A DNA stretch of 64,000 nucleotides from Arthrobotrys musiformis (GCA_036971715.1 JAVHJL010000012.1:1116001-1180000); one strand, 5' to 3'. Shown: positions 10,374 to 20,947, counted from the first letter of the stretch. Translations and numbers: made by a program. The notes: a model not told the origin generated them from the letters alone.

Positions 10374-12785
10374 AGAAATTTCGCAAACTTGGGAGCCGGC
10401 AGCTTAAAGGTGACTTGAAGGGCCTGTAGCAGATTTGAGGGCCTTGGTCCAACTAAAACAAGGCCGTAAATCGACTTGCACCTTCCGCGTCAACTCGTAA
10501 GTCTACCGGTTAAGTTACCCGTACGGTATATACGCCTTGGGTACTGTGTATATGCTCCGATCTATAATGCAACCCAGCTATGCGCTGCGGTGTATATGAT
10601 ATATTCAACAATCACATCATAGCAACATAATATCTACGATCTTGAATTCAGCACTGGCTTTGTCTTATAGATTAAAGCTAATCAAAGGACTCAATATTCT
10701 TACTAATACTGGGAATATCGATTTGGTTCTAGACGATGCTTACTCTTCTCGCTTGGGTGTTTAAAGAAGTCGGTAGACCTTTTTCCGATGAAAATTTTAC
10801 GAACTTGATTCCGTCGTATTTCCTTTCTTGTTTGCTACATCTTCCTCCCTTCACGGCTTCGGCAACAAATACCAATATTAAAATATTTGTTTCATTATGT
10901 CTTGTCGAAACGTTCTTCTTCAGCTTGCGACCTTGATGACTCCGTACATCGTGTTGCTCAGTAACACGATAAGCCTTCTTCACGGGGCTTTATTGCTGTT
11001 GCCGGCATATCGTGTCGCGTTGAGCCCTCTTCTTCGCAGTCTGGAGGATTTGGAGGAGATGTTAGATGAGGGGCACCGTTGGTGTTTGACGGGGTGCATA
11101 TGCGGGCGGGGGTGCCCTTAGGTGAGTAATAAAACTTATCGAATGCTGCTATCGCATGGCAGAACTTTTGCTAATCCTTTTTCTTTCTCTTCTTTTTAGT
11201 TACCTGTTAACGTTCCTGGACCCTTTCTGTGCGGTGAAAGTTGGTCCTTTTTTTTTTTTTTTTTGGCCTCGCTATTACCTGTCGAATTCGAATAGGTGTT
11301 CCGAGTTGCCTTGGATAAAATTATATTAATTATACGACTTTTGACAAGACCGAAACGTTTTCCTCCAGTCATGGAAGGTTCTCTTCCGCAGCCACGAGTC
11401 AAAAACGATTTGATAAAAGATTGCTAATGCATTTTTTTTTATTGGATCCATCTGTCAAAGATCGCTTCATCATCTTATATGATTAACGCTGTGGGATCGC
11501 CATATTCTACAGTCACGATATGAAACCGATTCACACCTTTCTGAGATATCTCGGCCGATATCACAAGTTTGGAATTGCACCTGGTAACATAGATCACTTC
11601 GTCATCTTATATGAATAATATGGCTCAACAATGTCTCGTCTCAGGTTGCAAATACAGTCCACGTCCGCTCGCGAGCCACCTTATTATACTCATGGTTGTT
11701 CAATATCTCGTTTTCTCTCTTCATTTCTCTCTATCTCTTCCCCTCCAGTCTCTCTTTCTCTCACTTTCTCCCCATCTCTCCCTTGGCTTCTTTTCTTAAG
11801 ATTTTCCTCTCGATTAAACTTGTGATCACTCGAACCCAGTACGTACATATATATGTTTTACGAGCGACCAAGCGAGTTGCTTCCTGACCCTTCTTGGCTG
11901 GAACTATTTGTCTGGCAGCCCAGGAAGCTTCCGAAACCACTATATAAGTATATATATTGGAAATAAGCGAGGATACTATATTGCGGATATTATGGTTTTT
12001 CTACCGATCTTATGAACGTGGTTGGCCGAGTGGAACCGCTGCATTCCGCCTGAACCAGATATGATATGGATCGAACTTTTATCAACTCGATATAATACAT
12101 ATAGACCTCCACGCTTACTTGTTGACTATTAGTCCGTCATCTGATGCAGGTGCTTTGATATCGGTGTCAGCCTTGATTATATTATTATATTTTTGTTTAC
12201 ATTATGCATGTGAGCACCATCGATATCGGTTCTTGTCGGACGATTCTCTGGTCACGATAGACATGATGTATATATATATATATATAACATTAATACAAAC
12301 CAATTTAGAGCTTGATACTGCTATATTAAAGGAAAACAATGGGTCCTTTTTGAGGATACTATGAGTCGTTAGCTCTATTTTTTGGCTTCCTATCCGGTTT
12401 CGTGCTCTGGAAAAGTTTTATTTTCATCGCGATGTTTATGCGAGTCGATATATACCCGACTTCTATCCTACAAATAAATGAGAACACAGTGACTGTCCCC
12501 AAACTATTATGTAACACGATGGCTTCAAACGTCATCGAGAAGGTTTGGTGTTATCAATATGAATCTAAAACGATTGCTGCCGTCAACCATTTTTTTCTTC
12601 CGATCTTGATATCATTTTTTCCATGGTCCCTTCTTCCTTCCCGGGCCTTTTATATATATATGTTTTTTTTTCTTCTCTCCTGAATCTCCTTCTGACTTCT
12701 CCTCTGATTTCTGGGTACGTTTGCTTGCACCTGGTAGCGTTATGAATGGCAGATAAAAGCAGTAATGCGTATATATATGTATACG
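10374..12785 (+). repeat. Left arm of a ~2.4-kb inverted duplication
   Basis: This segment is repeated in reverse complement at about 39580-42075. Landmarks present in both, in mirrored order: a terminal GAGAAATT..CAGACTTGGGAG-like end, a 74-codon frame (10897-11121), a poly(T) tract near 11250, an AT-rich block near 12260, and ATGAATGGYAGATA near 12740. Divergence in the 74-codon frame is about 2%. No transposase or polymerase is visible, so it may be a non-autonomous element or a segmental inversion-duplication. A partial copy of its outer end also occurs at 42940-43065. Confidence 0.8.
10897..11121 (+). CDS. Small hydrophobic frame conserved in both repeat arms
   Basis: A 74-codon frame starts MSCRNVLLQLATLMTP and ends in a Cys/Gly-rich tail (CICGRGCP). 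The copy in the other arm (41206-41430, minus) differs at three residues (T/A, H/R, D/E) plus silent changes. A textbook intron follows the stop directly: GTGAGT at 11122, GCTAATCC near 11171, TTTTTAG near 11200. The transcript is therefore probably spliced whether or not this frame is translated. No family recognised; it could equally be a non-coding transcript. Confidence 0.35.
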   Translation: MSCRNVLLQLATLMTPYIVLLSNTISLLHGALLLLPAYRVALSPLLRSLEDLEEMLDEGHRWCLTGCICGRGCP

Positions 12786-13753
12786 AGAAAAGTTTTGCGG
12801 TGCACACATTCGAGAAAACAAATATCAGCAAAGCAGCGAGTCAGTGAGATCATATCAATATAAAATATTTTCGTTCTCGTTCTCGTTCTCGTTCTATAAT
12901 TCACGTGCGCGCGCGCGCAAGTACGTATATGAAAACCTGAATTCGAAACCTGACGTTCCGTCGACGTCAAAATCAAACTTGTCTGGCACGAAACGCGATT
13001 TTATTGATGAAATAAAGCTTCTCATGATGAGCTTATATAAGAATGAGCTGATTAATATTCGTGAAGCTGGTGAGTGTGTTAAGAAGGTTGCTTTTGATTA
13101 ACTTTGATAGAATGATTTTTCTGTTTGGAGTACGGTTTGGATACCTGAAGACTTGAATGTTTAAATATTGTTCTTCCAGGAAATACTTTGTCTATACAGG
13201 TGCAATTAGTCATGCTTCTGCCAAACTTTGTTATTCGCAAAACGCAATTAGGTTCGGATATATCCGAGAGGTGAAGTGTGGGTACCAACTGTAATGTATG
13301 AAACATCGATGAAACTCGAAGCCATAAAGTAAGGAGGCCGATAGACGTGAAGAATTAGTCCATTTATCCATAATCGTACCTAGCTAGCTACCTAGTGTAT
13401 TTCAGAAGAGTGTTGGAAATTACATATAGAGAGGTATGTCAGGACTACCTCACCACCTAAGAGATATATACATCATCGTATATTCTTAAAGCTCTGAATG
13501 CTAGCACTCTAGCCGTGCGAGCGCTATCAAATATGGCGGGCCAAAATGAAAAAAAGTCATTTACAAATAGTCGGTGTCGGGCAAGAGAATTTCTTAGTAA
13601 TATTAAATAACAACTGGTTCACATATAAATAAATGTCGGCTTATACATACATATCAAATCTCACTAGCCACACTTTGAAGTTTCGCCGAGCCACAATTCT
13701 ACAATACTGGCCTACGCCTACCTTACGCCCCACCAGCTTGCCCACCTACTGTT
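12786..13753. other. Intergenic
   Basis: Contains a (TCGTTC)n stretch near 12870-12895 followed by CG-alternating GTGCGCGCGCGCGC, and an 85-codon plus-strand frame (12844-13101) ending in an amphipathic Lys-rich segment of unknown nature. Nothing firmly supported. Confidence 0.35.
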
Positions 13754-13780
13754 GATTAGATTAGATTAGATTAGATTAGA
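13754..13780. repeat. (GATTA)n microsatellite
   Basis: About five perfect GATTA units. It is not a canonical telomere repeat. Confidence 0.9.
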
Positions 13781-14470
13781 TATGTTGTCCGATAGTTCCA
13801 ATCGACATCATTCCATGTATGCTCTTTCCGCCCCATAATATTTTATTCGCTTTCTCAATCATGATCAACTTGAGGCTCCCTTCGGTCGCACTTAAACCCG
13901 ACCGAAATAGTACTGAATCCTGAATTAAATTTAGATTTTATGTTTTCCCCCGCCGCTTCTCCTTCAAAGCTGGGCCGAAAATATCCGACCGAAACTTAGG
14001 CCGCTAGCTGAGTAGGCCAGCCGGGCCTGTTCGCAGAGACAACGACGCGGCTGGTGCCAAGAAAGCGCCAAGATAAAAAACACACATTTTTGCCAAGAAA
14101 TCGAGGGGTCACATATTTTTCTGCAGTACCTGCAGGCAGAGGGGAGTCAGTTAGAGACCCTTCCTTTCAGTCGGGCATTCAACGTCGATCTATTTAGTTT
14201 TGAAGAATAGTAAATATAGTCAATTTAACCTTTTAAATAACATCAAAACTTTAAAAATTTATAATATATTCACTGAGTTATATTAATTTTATTAACATAC
14301 TGTAAGAAATCGTATAGGGACTAGTCAAGGTATCAAGGTAATACACAAATGTCACAAGGCAGGAGTAGTGTACTAGTGTGGATACAGATTGATACTTAAA
14401 TTGTTGCTTGGTTTCTAAATACATGACAGCGAGCATAGCGAGTTAAATAGACAAATAACAAAGGAAATAA
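13781..14470. other. Intergenic, AT-rich
   Basis: No gene seen. CTTTCAGTCGGGCAT at 14167-14181 repeats the edge motif of the LTR-like family found at 20948 and 56204, so a fragment of that family may lie here. Confidence 0.4.
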
Positions 14471-14473
14471 CAT

Positions 14474-14640
14474 ATTGAACTGGACAGGAGATAAGACTGT
14501 GAAATGGACATTCGGGGATACAGTGTTGAACTGGACAGGACATAAGACTGTGGACTGGACATTCGGACATAGAGTGTTGAACTGGACAGGAGATAAGTCT
14601 GAACTGGACATTCGGATATACAGGGTGCGGAACTGGACAT
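14474..14640. repeat. Tandem repeat, period about 51 bp
   Basis: Three units of TTGAACTGGACAGGA, then ATAAGACTGTG, then TGGACATTCGG start near 14475, 14526 and 14577, followed by a shortened unit. Short frames on the minus strand are a product of the repeat. Confidence 0.8.
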
Positions 14641-15129
14641 GCGTTGTTTCTTGATAGCTCGGAAGTCTATGCAGGGCAAAGGCCTAAACAGGCCTCTTGC
14701 CGCATATACTGAAATAACACTATTAATTTTGTTCTTCGTGTTCTTTGGTCTGGATCTGGGTGCTTCCTTATTTTGGTTCTGCAGGTTGTGTTGCGTCGTG
14801 TGGTTTTTCTTCCAACCACAGTATTGCCTGGATGTTTCCTACAGTCATTCTGAGGGCTCCTCCGGCCGCCTGGATTTCTGCTTGGAGTTCTTTCTGCTGG
14901 GATTGCTTCGTTACACATACTATAGAATTTAAGATGATCGACGAGTCTCGTTTTAAATCTCGATGGCGACACTATAATATTCCAATCAAAAGTCAATAAA
15001 AAATTATAAAAAAAAATAGTTTTAAAGTCGTTGAAACTTTCTCATTTTAATTGATATTTTTTTTTCGATTTTTCCAAAATAGTATGAAAAAGATAATTAT
15101 TAGGCCTTCAGGCCTATACGTTCGTCTGT
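14641..15129. other. Intergenic
   Basis: A 97-codon plus frame (14639-14932) encodes a Phe/Cys-rich, membrane-like peptide, and a minus frame (14667-14996) is equally open. There is no evidence to prefer either as a gene. Confidence 0.3.
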
Positions 15130-15212
15130 TCGTCTAGTAGGTGTGGCTTATGTCTAGTACAGTGGCTTGTAAGCTTGTGCACACGTTATAAAACCGCGAA
15201 AATGACACCGAA

Positions 15213-15596
15213 TCAGCTGATCGAGCTTGCGCCTACTTTGCCGCGTCCCAATCCTTTCGACCAAGCACTAATTTGATTGCATTTAGGTTCCTCCTCATCC
15301 GAGAGGCTGGCTTTGCCCTTAAGTTGGTATACGGCAACTCCTCGTCCCCATTTCTTGCTGCTATCCACGTAGATGTAGATTGCTTTGTTTGAGGCGAAAT
15401 GGGAGATCTGACTGGGGAGGGCTGACTTTAGGTCATTAAATGCCGCTTCTGATCGTTGGTCAACAGCAGCTTCTGGGTTGATGTATACTGCTTCCTGGCG
15501 TAATCCTTTTTTGGACCGTCCTTCAAAAGGGAAGTCTTGAGCGACTGTAGGGGTTCTATCCTTTAGGTCAAAAAGGGAATGCCTTCGCCATGCCAT
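15213..15596 (-). pseudogene. Gypsy RNase H region remnant
   Basis: A 127-codon frame includes AAFNDLKSALPSQISHFASN and IYIYVDSSKKWGRGVAVYQL. This is the layout of the tether/RNase H domain of gypsy polyproteins: a 'F..LK..L' helix, then a D-S-S beta strand followed by G-x-G. It runs into LTR-like sequence at 15225, so the rest of RNase H and all of integrase are missing. It overlaps and is out of frame with the upstream reverse-transcriptase piece, so it is not translatable as a normal polyprotein. Confidence 0.65.
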
Positions 15597-16087
15597 TGAA
15601 TCATACCTATAAACCTTTCCAACTCCTGCAGAGTCTTAGGTTCTTCGGGACCAGAGATTGCATCTAATCTGTATTTGAGTATGGCCAGGCTTAAACTGTT
15701 GGCCATCTTCCCTAGTAGTTCCACCGAGTGGTATCTTAAGTAGGTCTTCTTTGTAGAAAGTGTTAATTTGGAGTTGCTCAGGACACAAAAAGTGGCGTTT
15801 AGGCAGTGTAGTTGTTCGTCGAATGTACTAGTATAAGTGATGCTGTTGTCGATGTAGATTGCTATAAACTTTTTGCCTTTGAAGTAGCGCAAAAGTTGGT
15901 CCTTAGCAGGGTCACGGTTTCCGTTCTGGAGGTGTTTATAATGTCGACCGCAGATTGGTTGGCTAAAAGATACCACGGGCCAGCGCCATTCCCATCGATA
16001 GGCAGTCACCATTTGGTCCGAACAAGTAGTCCTGGGCGAAGTCCAGGCTTTTCTGAGAAAATCTGATTGGGGCCAACTTCCTCTCAC
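15563..16087 (-). pseudogene. Gypsy reverse transcriptase remnant
   Basis: Residues ~68-170 match the palm and thumb of gypsy reverse transcriptases: the catalytic box region AIYIDNSITYTSTFDEQLHC, then LTLSTKKTYL, VELLGKM, and the thumb segment PKTLQELERFIGMIQWH. The second catalytic Asp of the expected Y-x-D-D is Asn (Y78-I-D-N81), which should abolish activity. Motifs before the box are missing: the sequence jumps from post-protease spacer to the YIDN region, so several hundred bases were deleted. Confidence 0.75.
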
Positions 16088-17435
16088 CTGGTTTCAAGAC
16101 AATGGTTTCGGCCAGTCTAACTGGCATAGCCTTGGTCCGGCGATGTTTAACCACACTTCCTTGCACGACCTTTCCCTTGTGGCAGTTGAAGGTCAAAGTC
16201 TGCAGTCTAAGGTCGATAGTAATGTGCTCTGCGTGCAGAGTATCGGTACCAACCAAAACGTTGCAGGCTAGCGGCTCTGAGATCATAAAGCGGCGTCTAA
16301 AGCCCACTTTCGTACCATCGGTAGCGTGATAGTAGACCGGGAAGACAACGTATGTAGTTAGAAACTCACAGCCATCTGCGAAACCTCTAACTTTAATTGG
16401 TCGTTGTAGGTTCCCATATTCCACTTTCACCTGTTTAGCGATATTCGTCTCCAAAAACTTCCTATCGACAGTAGATCTACCGAAACCGGTATCTGCGCAG
16501 CTTGATGATTTAGGGCCATTCGGCGTGAATGAGATCTTCGCTTCCAAGTACTTATAGTCTCTCGCGTCGACTGTGTCGGTCTGGAAGGGGTCGACGTCAA
16601 TTGTCGAGGTTGAAAAGATCACCTTTCCGTCTGCCACAGCTTGCAACTCGATCGGGGGAAGGGTCGATGGGTTGGACTTCTCATAGATTGACCTCTTTGG
16701 TTTCAGGGTACGGACTTTACACAGTGTCACCCAATCGGGGGAGAGGTTGGGGTAGACTGGGGCTGGGTTATGTCCAACGTCTCTGTAGTGCTTGTGAAGC
16801 CTGTTGTTGCTGTAGGCCTTAAACTGGCAGAGAGGACAGGTCACCGCAGTCTTGCGTCGTAATCTTCCTCCTGTTGGTTCTTTCGCAGCATCCGCAAACA
16901 TGGCGAACTCGGGGTGAACTGGCTGATAGGGGTCTTCATCTTCCTCTATGGCCATATAGCAGTGATAGCCTCTCAAGTCGTCGTCGGTTACGCCGTTGTC
17001 TGAGTATTTCATTTCCCAGTAGTCATCAGGCATCTCATACTCCTCATCTTCGTCGTTCGGGTCAGGGTCATGATTGCCGAATTGTCCATGCTCAGATTCG
17101 TCGCTCTCTTCTTCCCCAGAGGAAGAGGGTTCCTCGTCGTCCGAGTCTTCGTCTTCGTCATCGTCGTCGTCATCGACAAAGTAGGCTTCCATATGTTGAC
17201 CTAGACGTCTCTCAAAGCTCTTTATTTGGTCTTTCAACGCAAAGAATGAGTCCTGAAGTTCGTTGTAGTTCTTCACCTCTTCCGCTGGCAGCTTTTCAGT
17301 GATGAAGAAAGCCTGTTGTCCCTTATCGCCCTGCGGACACTCCCTAGCCCAGTGACCAACTCTTCCGCAATTGAAACACGGGTGATTCTTGTCTTTCCTC
17401 ATCGAAGCAGACGTGGTCGATCTCGCAGACTTCAC
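15963..17435 (-). CDS. Gypsy nucleocapsid/protease polyprotein segment
   Basis: A 490-codon frame. A CCHC zinc knuckle sits at C20-x2-C23-x4-H28-x4-C33, followed by a long acidic Asp/Glu/Ser linker (residues ~85-150). An extra C2H2-like finger lies at 200-222 (CPLCQF...HKHYRDVGH). A retroviral-type aspartic protease follows, with D-T-G at 315-317 and a downstream VLVGTDTL that fits the second conserved protease segment. The frame ends in spacer sequence where the reverse transcriptase should begin. It is entered by frameshift from the upstream gag piece (17432-17878). The C2H2 finger between nucleocapsid and protease is unusual for the group. Confidence 0.75.
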   Translation of the reverse strand: MKSARSTTSASMRKDKNHPCFNCGRVGHWARECPQGDKGQQAFFITEKLPAEEVKNYNELQDSFFALKDQIKSFERRLGQHMEAYFVDDDDDDEDEDSDDEEPSSSGEEESDESEHGQFGNHDPDPNDEDEEYEMPDDYWEMKYSDNGVTDDDLRGYHCYMAIEEDEDPYQPVHPEFAMFADAAKEPTGGRLRRKTAVTCPLCQFKAYSNNRLHKHYRDVGHNPAPVYPNLSPDWVTLCKVRTLKPKRSIYEKSNPSTLPPIELQAVADGKVIFSTSTIDVDPFQTDTVDARDYKYLEAKISFTPNGPKSSSCADTGFGRSTVDRKFLETNIAKQVKVEYGNLQRPIKVRGFADGCEFLTTYVVFPVYYHATDGTKVGFRRRFMISEPLACNVLVGTDTLHAEHITIDLRLQTLTFNCHKGKVVQGSVVKHRRTKAMPVRLAETIVLKPGERKLAPIRFSQKSLDFAQDYLFGPNGDCLSMGMALARGIF

Positions 17436-17878
17436 CGTTTTCGCCTTGGATGATGACTTTGATTTCTTCGTTTCCTTGGCTTTACCTTTATCGTCGGTCT
17501 TGGACTTTTTGGTGAATCGGCTGGAGGTAGAGCCAGCTTGGATTTTGGGGGGTCCGTCGATTTCGCCGTGCTGGCTTGGTAGCCTCGGTATCCTCCTTGG
17601 TAGGCGGCTGCTTTACCCTTTCCTTTATCTTTATCGCTCCAACGGACACTCCTTCCAGCTCCGGAAGAAGACGATTTCGACTTAGTCTTTTCGTGCATAG
17701 ATTGTCCAGAATCTGTTGCGTTGAGGTAGCATCGAGTCGCGTTGAGGATGGCCGATTTGTACCTCTCCAGGGAACCGTTATCGTATGCAAAAATGACAGC
17801 GTTTTGGAGCTCTGGGGCATTTTGGAAACCTCTATGAATAGACTCCATTTGCTCCTGTTCATTCGTGATGCCCGCCAT
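17432..17878 (-). CDS. Gypsy gag, C-terminal part
   Basis: A 148-codon frame starting MAGITNEQEQMESIHRGFQN continues gag after a break at 17931. It has the helical LxHRGFQNAPELQNAVIFAY segment seen in fungal gypsy capsids, then a basic, Ser/Lys-rich tail leading to the zinc knuckle in the next frame. It overlaps the protease frame by a few bases, consistent with either a programmed shift or decay. Confidence 0.6.
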   Translation of the reverse strand: MAGITNEQEQMESIHRGFQNAPELQNAVIFAYDNGSLERYKSAILNATRCYLNATDSGQSMHEKTKSKSSSSGAGRSVRWSDKDKGKGKAAAYQGGYRGYQASTAKSTDPPKSKLALPPADSPKSPRPTIKVKPRKRRNQSHHPRRKR

Positions 17879-17930
17879 TCAACATCTTGAGCTTTCTGTT
17901 GACATATTCCATCGGAGTACGCTTTTGGGA

Positions 17931-19406
17931 CTAGTAGAACTTCTCCTGATAGGCATCCTCTCGGAGACCTTTGACTATGTCAATATAGTCTCTTCTCAGA
18001 TAGGTTTTCCAAGAGTCGATAGACAGATCCATCTCGTCCTTCTCCTTCTGAGCAAGGCTGGCAAACCAAGCGGTAGCAATATCTCCCTTGAGACATAGGC
18101 GTAAATTAGCTCGGACTCTTCCAGCCGGATAGCTATTGCATGCGTCGGTTATCGATTGGATGAAGTCGTAGGCCGCCTCTAGGTCTGGAATAGACTCAGG
18201 TTCGAATTCGCCTATCTGCTCGATTTTCAACGGGCGTTTGTTCTCTTGATTGTACTGTAGGTTCGCCGTTGTAGTCAACGTGTTGAGCAGTGCTTGTTGA
18301 TTGTTGTTGGCGTGCATGTTCAGCTGCCCTTGGGCGAAGGTTTGCATGAACAAATTCCAATCGAAATTCTGGGGCATACCACCACCGGCGCCACCACCGG
18401 GACCACCAGGGCCGCCTGGACCACCGCCACCACCGCCACCACCTGCACCTCCACCAGGAGCTGCTCCAGACATTGTCGCCTTTGGGTGTCTGTCTTCGTC
18501 TGTAGTAGAGGTTGAATCGCTTTCTTCTATACCGAAGAATCGATGGTAACTTTCCAGACCAAAATCGTCCAACTGGGATCTCGGTTCAGTGATGGAACGA
18601 GTTGTTTGATTTGAGAAAGCGGACGCTGATGAAGGATAAGGGGAGGTAGTAGAATTATGGGTAGTCTGTTGGTATTGGGATTGTTGAGTATCGCTTGGTT
18701 CCGGAGGGGCGTACTCGGGAGTGGCTAGTGGTGAGATCTCGTCTGGTCGGGGACGAGAGGGGGAAGGCGTGAGAGTTCGGATAGTTGGAGCGTGAAAAGG
18801 AGACTGTGGCTGTGGGGCCGAGGGTTCGTGTTGGCCTTGAACCTGTCTACTCAGATGCTCTGCGTAGATTTGCTCAAATCCGGTGTTCCCACGGAAGATG
18901 TTCTGAGCCGTTTCACAGAACCCTTGAACGATAGACCAAAAAGTGATGGAATTGGCTTGTATATCACGTAAATTTTGGTTTATCAATGGTTGTTGGCTGT
19001 TGATATAGGGCGAATCAGGTTCTAGAAGGAGAGGGTTCTGGCGTAGAACTTCCTGACTTGCAACCACCAGCTGGTCGGTACGCGTTGTTTGATCCTGGGT
19101 AGGAGTCGCTGAAGCAGGGAGGAGGGACTTCGGCTTTGGGGTCGTCCGTCTGTTGTCTACTCTGAAAGGTTTAACCCTCCGGTAGTTGTCGTAGTTGTCG
19201 CAGTTGTAGTCGTCGTTCTCAGGACTGTTCCTGTGGGAACGAAACAGGGGAGGCGGAGAGGGAGACCTGGTTCTCCGCGAGTAGGGGCTCTGGGGGTTTT
19301 CGGGAGCTTGTGTATCAGGGCTGGGTAGGTTGACGGGGGTGCTATTGGCTAAAGCTTCTACTGGGTTGACTTTCGGGACTCGGAATTCGTCACAGAAACT
19401 GTCCAA
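17931..19406 (-). CDS. Gypsy gag, main part
   Basis: A 491-codon frame. Residues 1-300 are Pro/Ser/Gln-rich and disordered. A Gly/Pro tract follows (about 300-345; GGC/CCA-rich DNA at 18380-18460). Then comes a capsid-like helical domain, with IPDLEAAYDFIQSITDACNS and LRLCLKGDIATAWFASLAQK as the typical Retrotrans_gag motifs. The same frame upstream of 19406 and the frame at 19520-19798 appear to be earlier gag sequence, separated by stops, so the true start lay further right. No function beyond particle formation is expected. Confidence 0.7.
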   Translation of the reverse strand: MDSFCDEFRVPKVNPVEALANSTPVNLPSPDTQAPENPQSPYSRRTRSPSPPPLFRSHRNSPENDDYNCDNYDNYRRVKPFRVDNRRTTPKPKSLLPASATPTQDQTTRTDQLVVASQEVLRQNPLLLEPDSPYINSQQPLINQNLRDIQANSITFWSIVQGFCETAQNIFRGNTGFEQIYAEHLSRQVQGQHEPSAPQPQSPFHAPTIRTLTPSPSRPRPDEISPLATPEYAPPEPSDTQQSQYQQTTHNSTTSPYPSSASAFSNQTTRSITEPRSQLDDFGLESYHRFFGIEESDSTSTTDEDRHPKATMSGAAPGGGAGGGGGGGGPGGPGGPGGGAGGGMPQNFDWNLFMQTFAQGQLNMHANNNQQALLNTLTTTANLQYNQENKRPLKIEQIGEFEPESIPDLEAAYDFIQSITDACNSYPAGRVRANLRLCLKGDIATAWFASLAQKEKDEMDLSIDSWKTYLRRDYIDIVKGLREDAYQEKFY

Positions 19407-19519
19407 GAAGTCAAGAAACTATTCTGCGTTTCTGAGTACAGGGTTAGATTTGATGATGGCTTGCAACCTAGTTGGTGGGTGGTCGATCAGATCACTGTTG
19501 GCGTAGTCGTTGGCAGTCT

Positions 19520-20044
19520 TCAGATAGAAGAAGTCAGGTAGCGAATGTATGGCTTGTTAGCTAACTCCGGATGAGTACTATAAACCACTACAGCGTTCGC
19601 AAGTCTGAATTTCTCCGCTCTGTAGATTGCTCTCCGGATAATCGTCTTATCTCTAAGTCGATACTCAGGTCGGCATTCGGGAGAAAAAATGTTCGCTGAT
19701 TGACTTCTCAAGTGACGATAATATTGTTGTGGGTTAGTGTGGGAGTAAGCTCCAGGATCATAGTTGTTTGGTAAGGGTAAATGTCTTCTGGGAACCACTT
19801 TAGCTACGGTAAGGGGGATTAGATAATGTTGAGATTAGTCCGCTGCAGCAGGATTAGCTTTCTGCAACAGCTCAATGGTCAGCTTAACAAGGGGTTCTCG
19901 AGATGGTGTTTGCGTGATGCGAGGATGGAGGGTGGTGCGATGGTGGAGGTGGGGTTGAAGGTGATGGATGGGAAGGAGGCTGTTGGAAGAAAGTTGTTGT
20001 TGGATGACGCGTCTCGGACGCGTTTCACGGTGGCGTTTCAGCAA
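19520..20044 (-). pseudogene. Gypsy gag N-terminal remnant
   Basis: Two short minus-strand frames (19520-19798 and 19835-20044) encode basic, disordered peptides such as MVPRRHLPLPNNYDPGAYSH, directly upstream of the main gag frame. They are separated by single stops and fit a decayed 5' end of the polyprotein. Confidence 0.45.
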
Positions 20045-20351
20045 CTTGCGATGAAGCAGAACTCGATTCAGACGCCAGGGAAAAAGGATAAAAGTGAGAA
20101 TGATGAATGAAGCTATCGAACAGAAGCTATTGAAGTTGATACCTCGACTCTTGATCCAATCCGAGGAGGCTCAGGATGGGGGTGCAATGGTCAATGCTAC
20201 CAATTGTCAAGCTTATGCTATGATGTGTGATGTGTAGTGAACAAGGTGTAGATTCCAGAAGGCTCTGGAGCAGCTGGCAGGTCATAGGGGCACAACACAT
20301 GACCTGCAGCGCAGCAGCCCTCGCAGCACATAGTAGAGCTCTACATAGTAA

Positions 20352-20464
20352 CAAGGAAGGAAATACATTAATTTTAACGCGTTGTGTTGAACGAAACTGA
20401 CGCGAATTCAGCTGACCCAAAAGCCCACTGGAAAAAATCCTCGCAGGAAGAAAGTTAAATCCCT
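20352..20464 (-). repeat. LTR-like dispersed repeat, copy next to gypsy gag
   Basis: On the minus strand it reads GAGGGATTTAACTTTCTTCC, then CCAGTGGGCTTTTGGGTCAG, then CGCGTCAGTTTCGTTCAACA, and ends near CCTTCCTTG. A near-identical copy is at 56068-56204 (minus), and a diverged copy forms the insertion at 20948-21252. Its position upstream of gag suggests it is what is left of the 5' LTR. Confidence 0.6.
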
Positions 20465-20504
20465 CGAGATACTCGGTCCCCCGTGTTTCCCTAGATCGGT
20501 CCCC

Positions 20505-20830
20505 CTCCATTACAATCAAAACAACACTAAGAAAAATTCTGCTAGCTTGAACGAATGAGCTTATGAATAGGCCTGCGAATGGGCCTGGAAATGGGTCTGA
20601 AAATGGGCCTGGAAATGGACAAAGCACGGGAAGGCTTGTGGATAGGCCTGAGAATAGGCCTGCGGATAGGCCTGCGAATAGGCCTGTGAATAGGCCTGTT
20701 TTGCAGTGCAGCTGCGCAGTGTCTACCCACTTTTTTTTTTTTTTTGTTTTCTTCTAGTAGTGCTAGTGGCGGTCACACGCGTGAAAGTTGTAATGGGACA
20801 TCTAGCAAACGCGGGGGACCGAAATAGTAC
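20505..20830 (+). repeat. Dispersed repeat, copy 2 (GGCCTG family) with 12-bp tandem array
   Basis: Same family and orientation as 4620-4960. The core at 20563-20700 is a run of about ten 12-bp units close to AATAGGCCTGCG, which makes both strands open as Arg/Pro- or Gly/Asn-repeat peptides with no coding significance. Confidence 0.65.
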
Positions 20831-20947
20831 TCCCCTACATTTATACATAATTGAACGCCACTTTGCATGGGTGTGTGATTAGTATATTCCTTATTTTACC
20901 TGTTATACGTAGAACGTAGGTATGAGGTGAGGAATAATGGAATTCGA

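Larger units (their letters stand above)
15130..20464 (-). mobile_element. Degenerate Ty3/gypsy LTR retrotransposon
   Basis: On the minus strand the order is gag, zinc knuckle, aspartic protease, reverse transcriptase remnant, RNase H remnant, the classical gypsy order up to RNase H. Integrase is absent. Sequence related to one dispersed LTR-like family lies at both ends in the same orientation (20352-20464 upstream of gag, 15130-15225 downstream of RNase H), compatible with decayed LTRs. Frameshifts separate the domains, the first half of the reverse transcriptase is deleted, and the YxDD box reads YIDN. The element is therefore defective. Confidence 0.8.

Noticed and set aside
12844..13101. 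85-codon plus-strand gene
   Set aside because: First third is an (SF)n product of a TCGTTC repeat; the remainder is short and without motif or splice partner.
13754..13780. Telomeric repeat
   Set aside because: (GATTA)n is not TTAGGG and is an isolated microsatellite.
18294..18549. Plus-strand Pro-rich and Thr-rich frames
   Set aside because: Antisense shadows of the Gly-rich tract of the gypsy gag.
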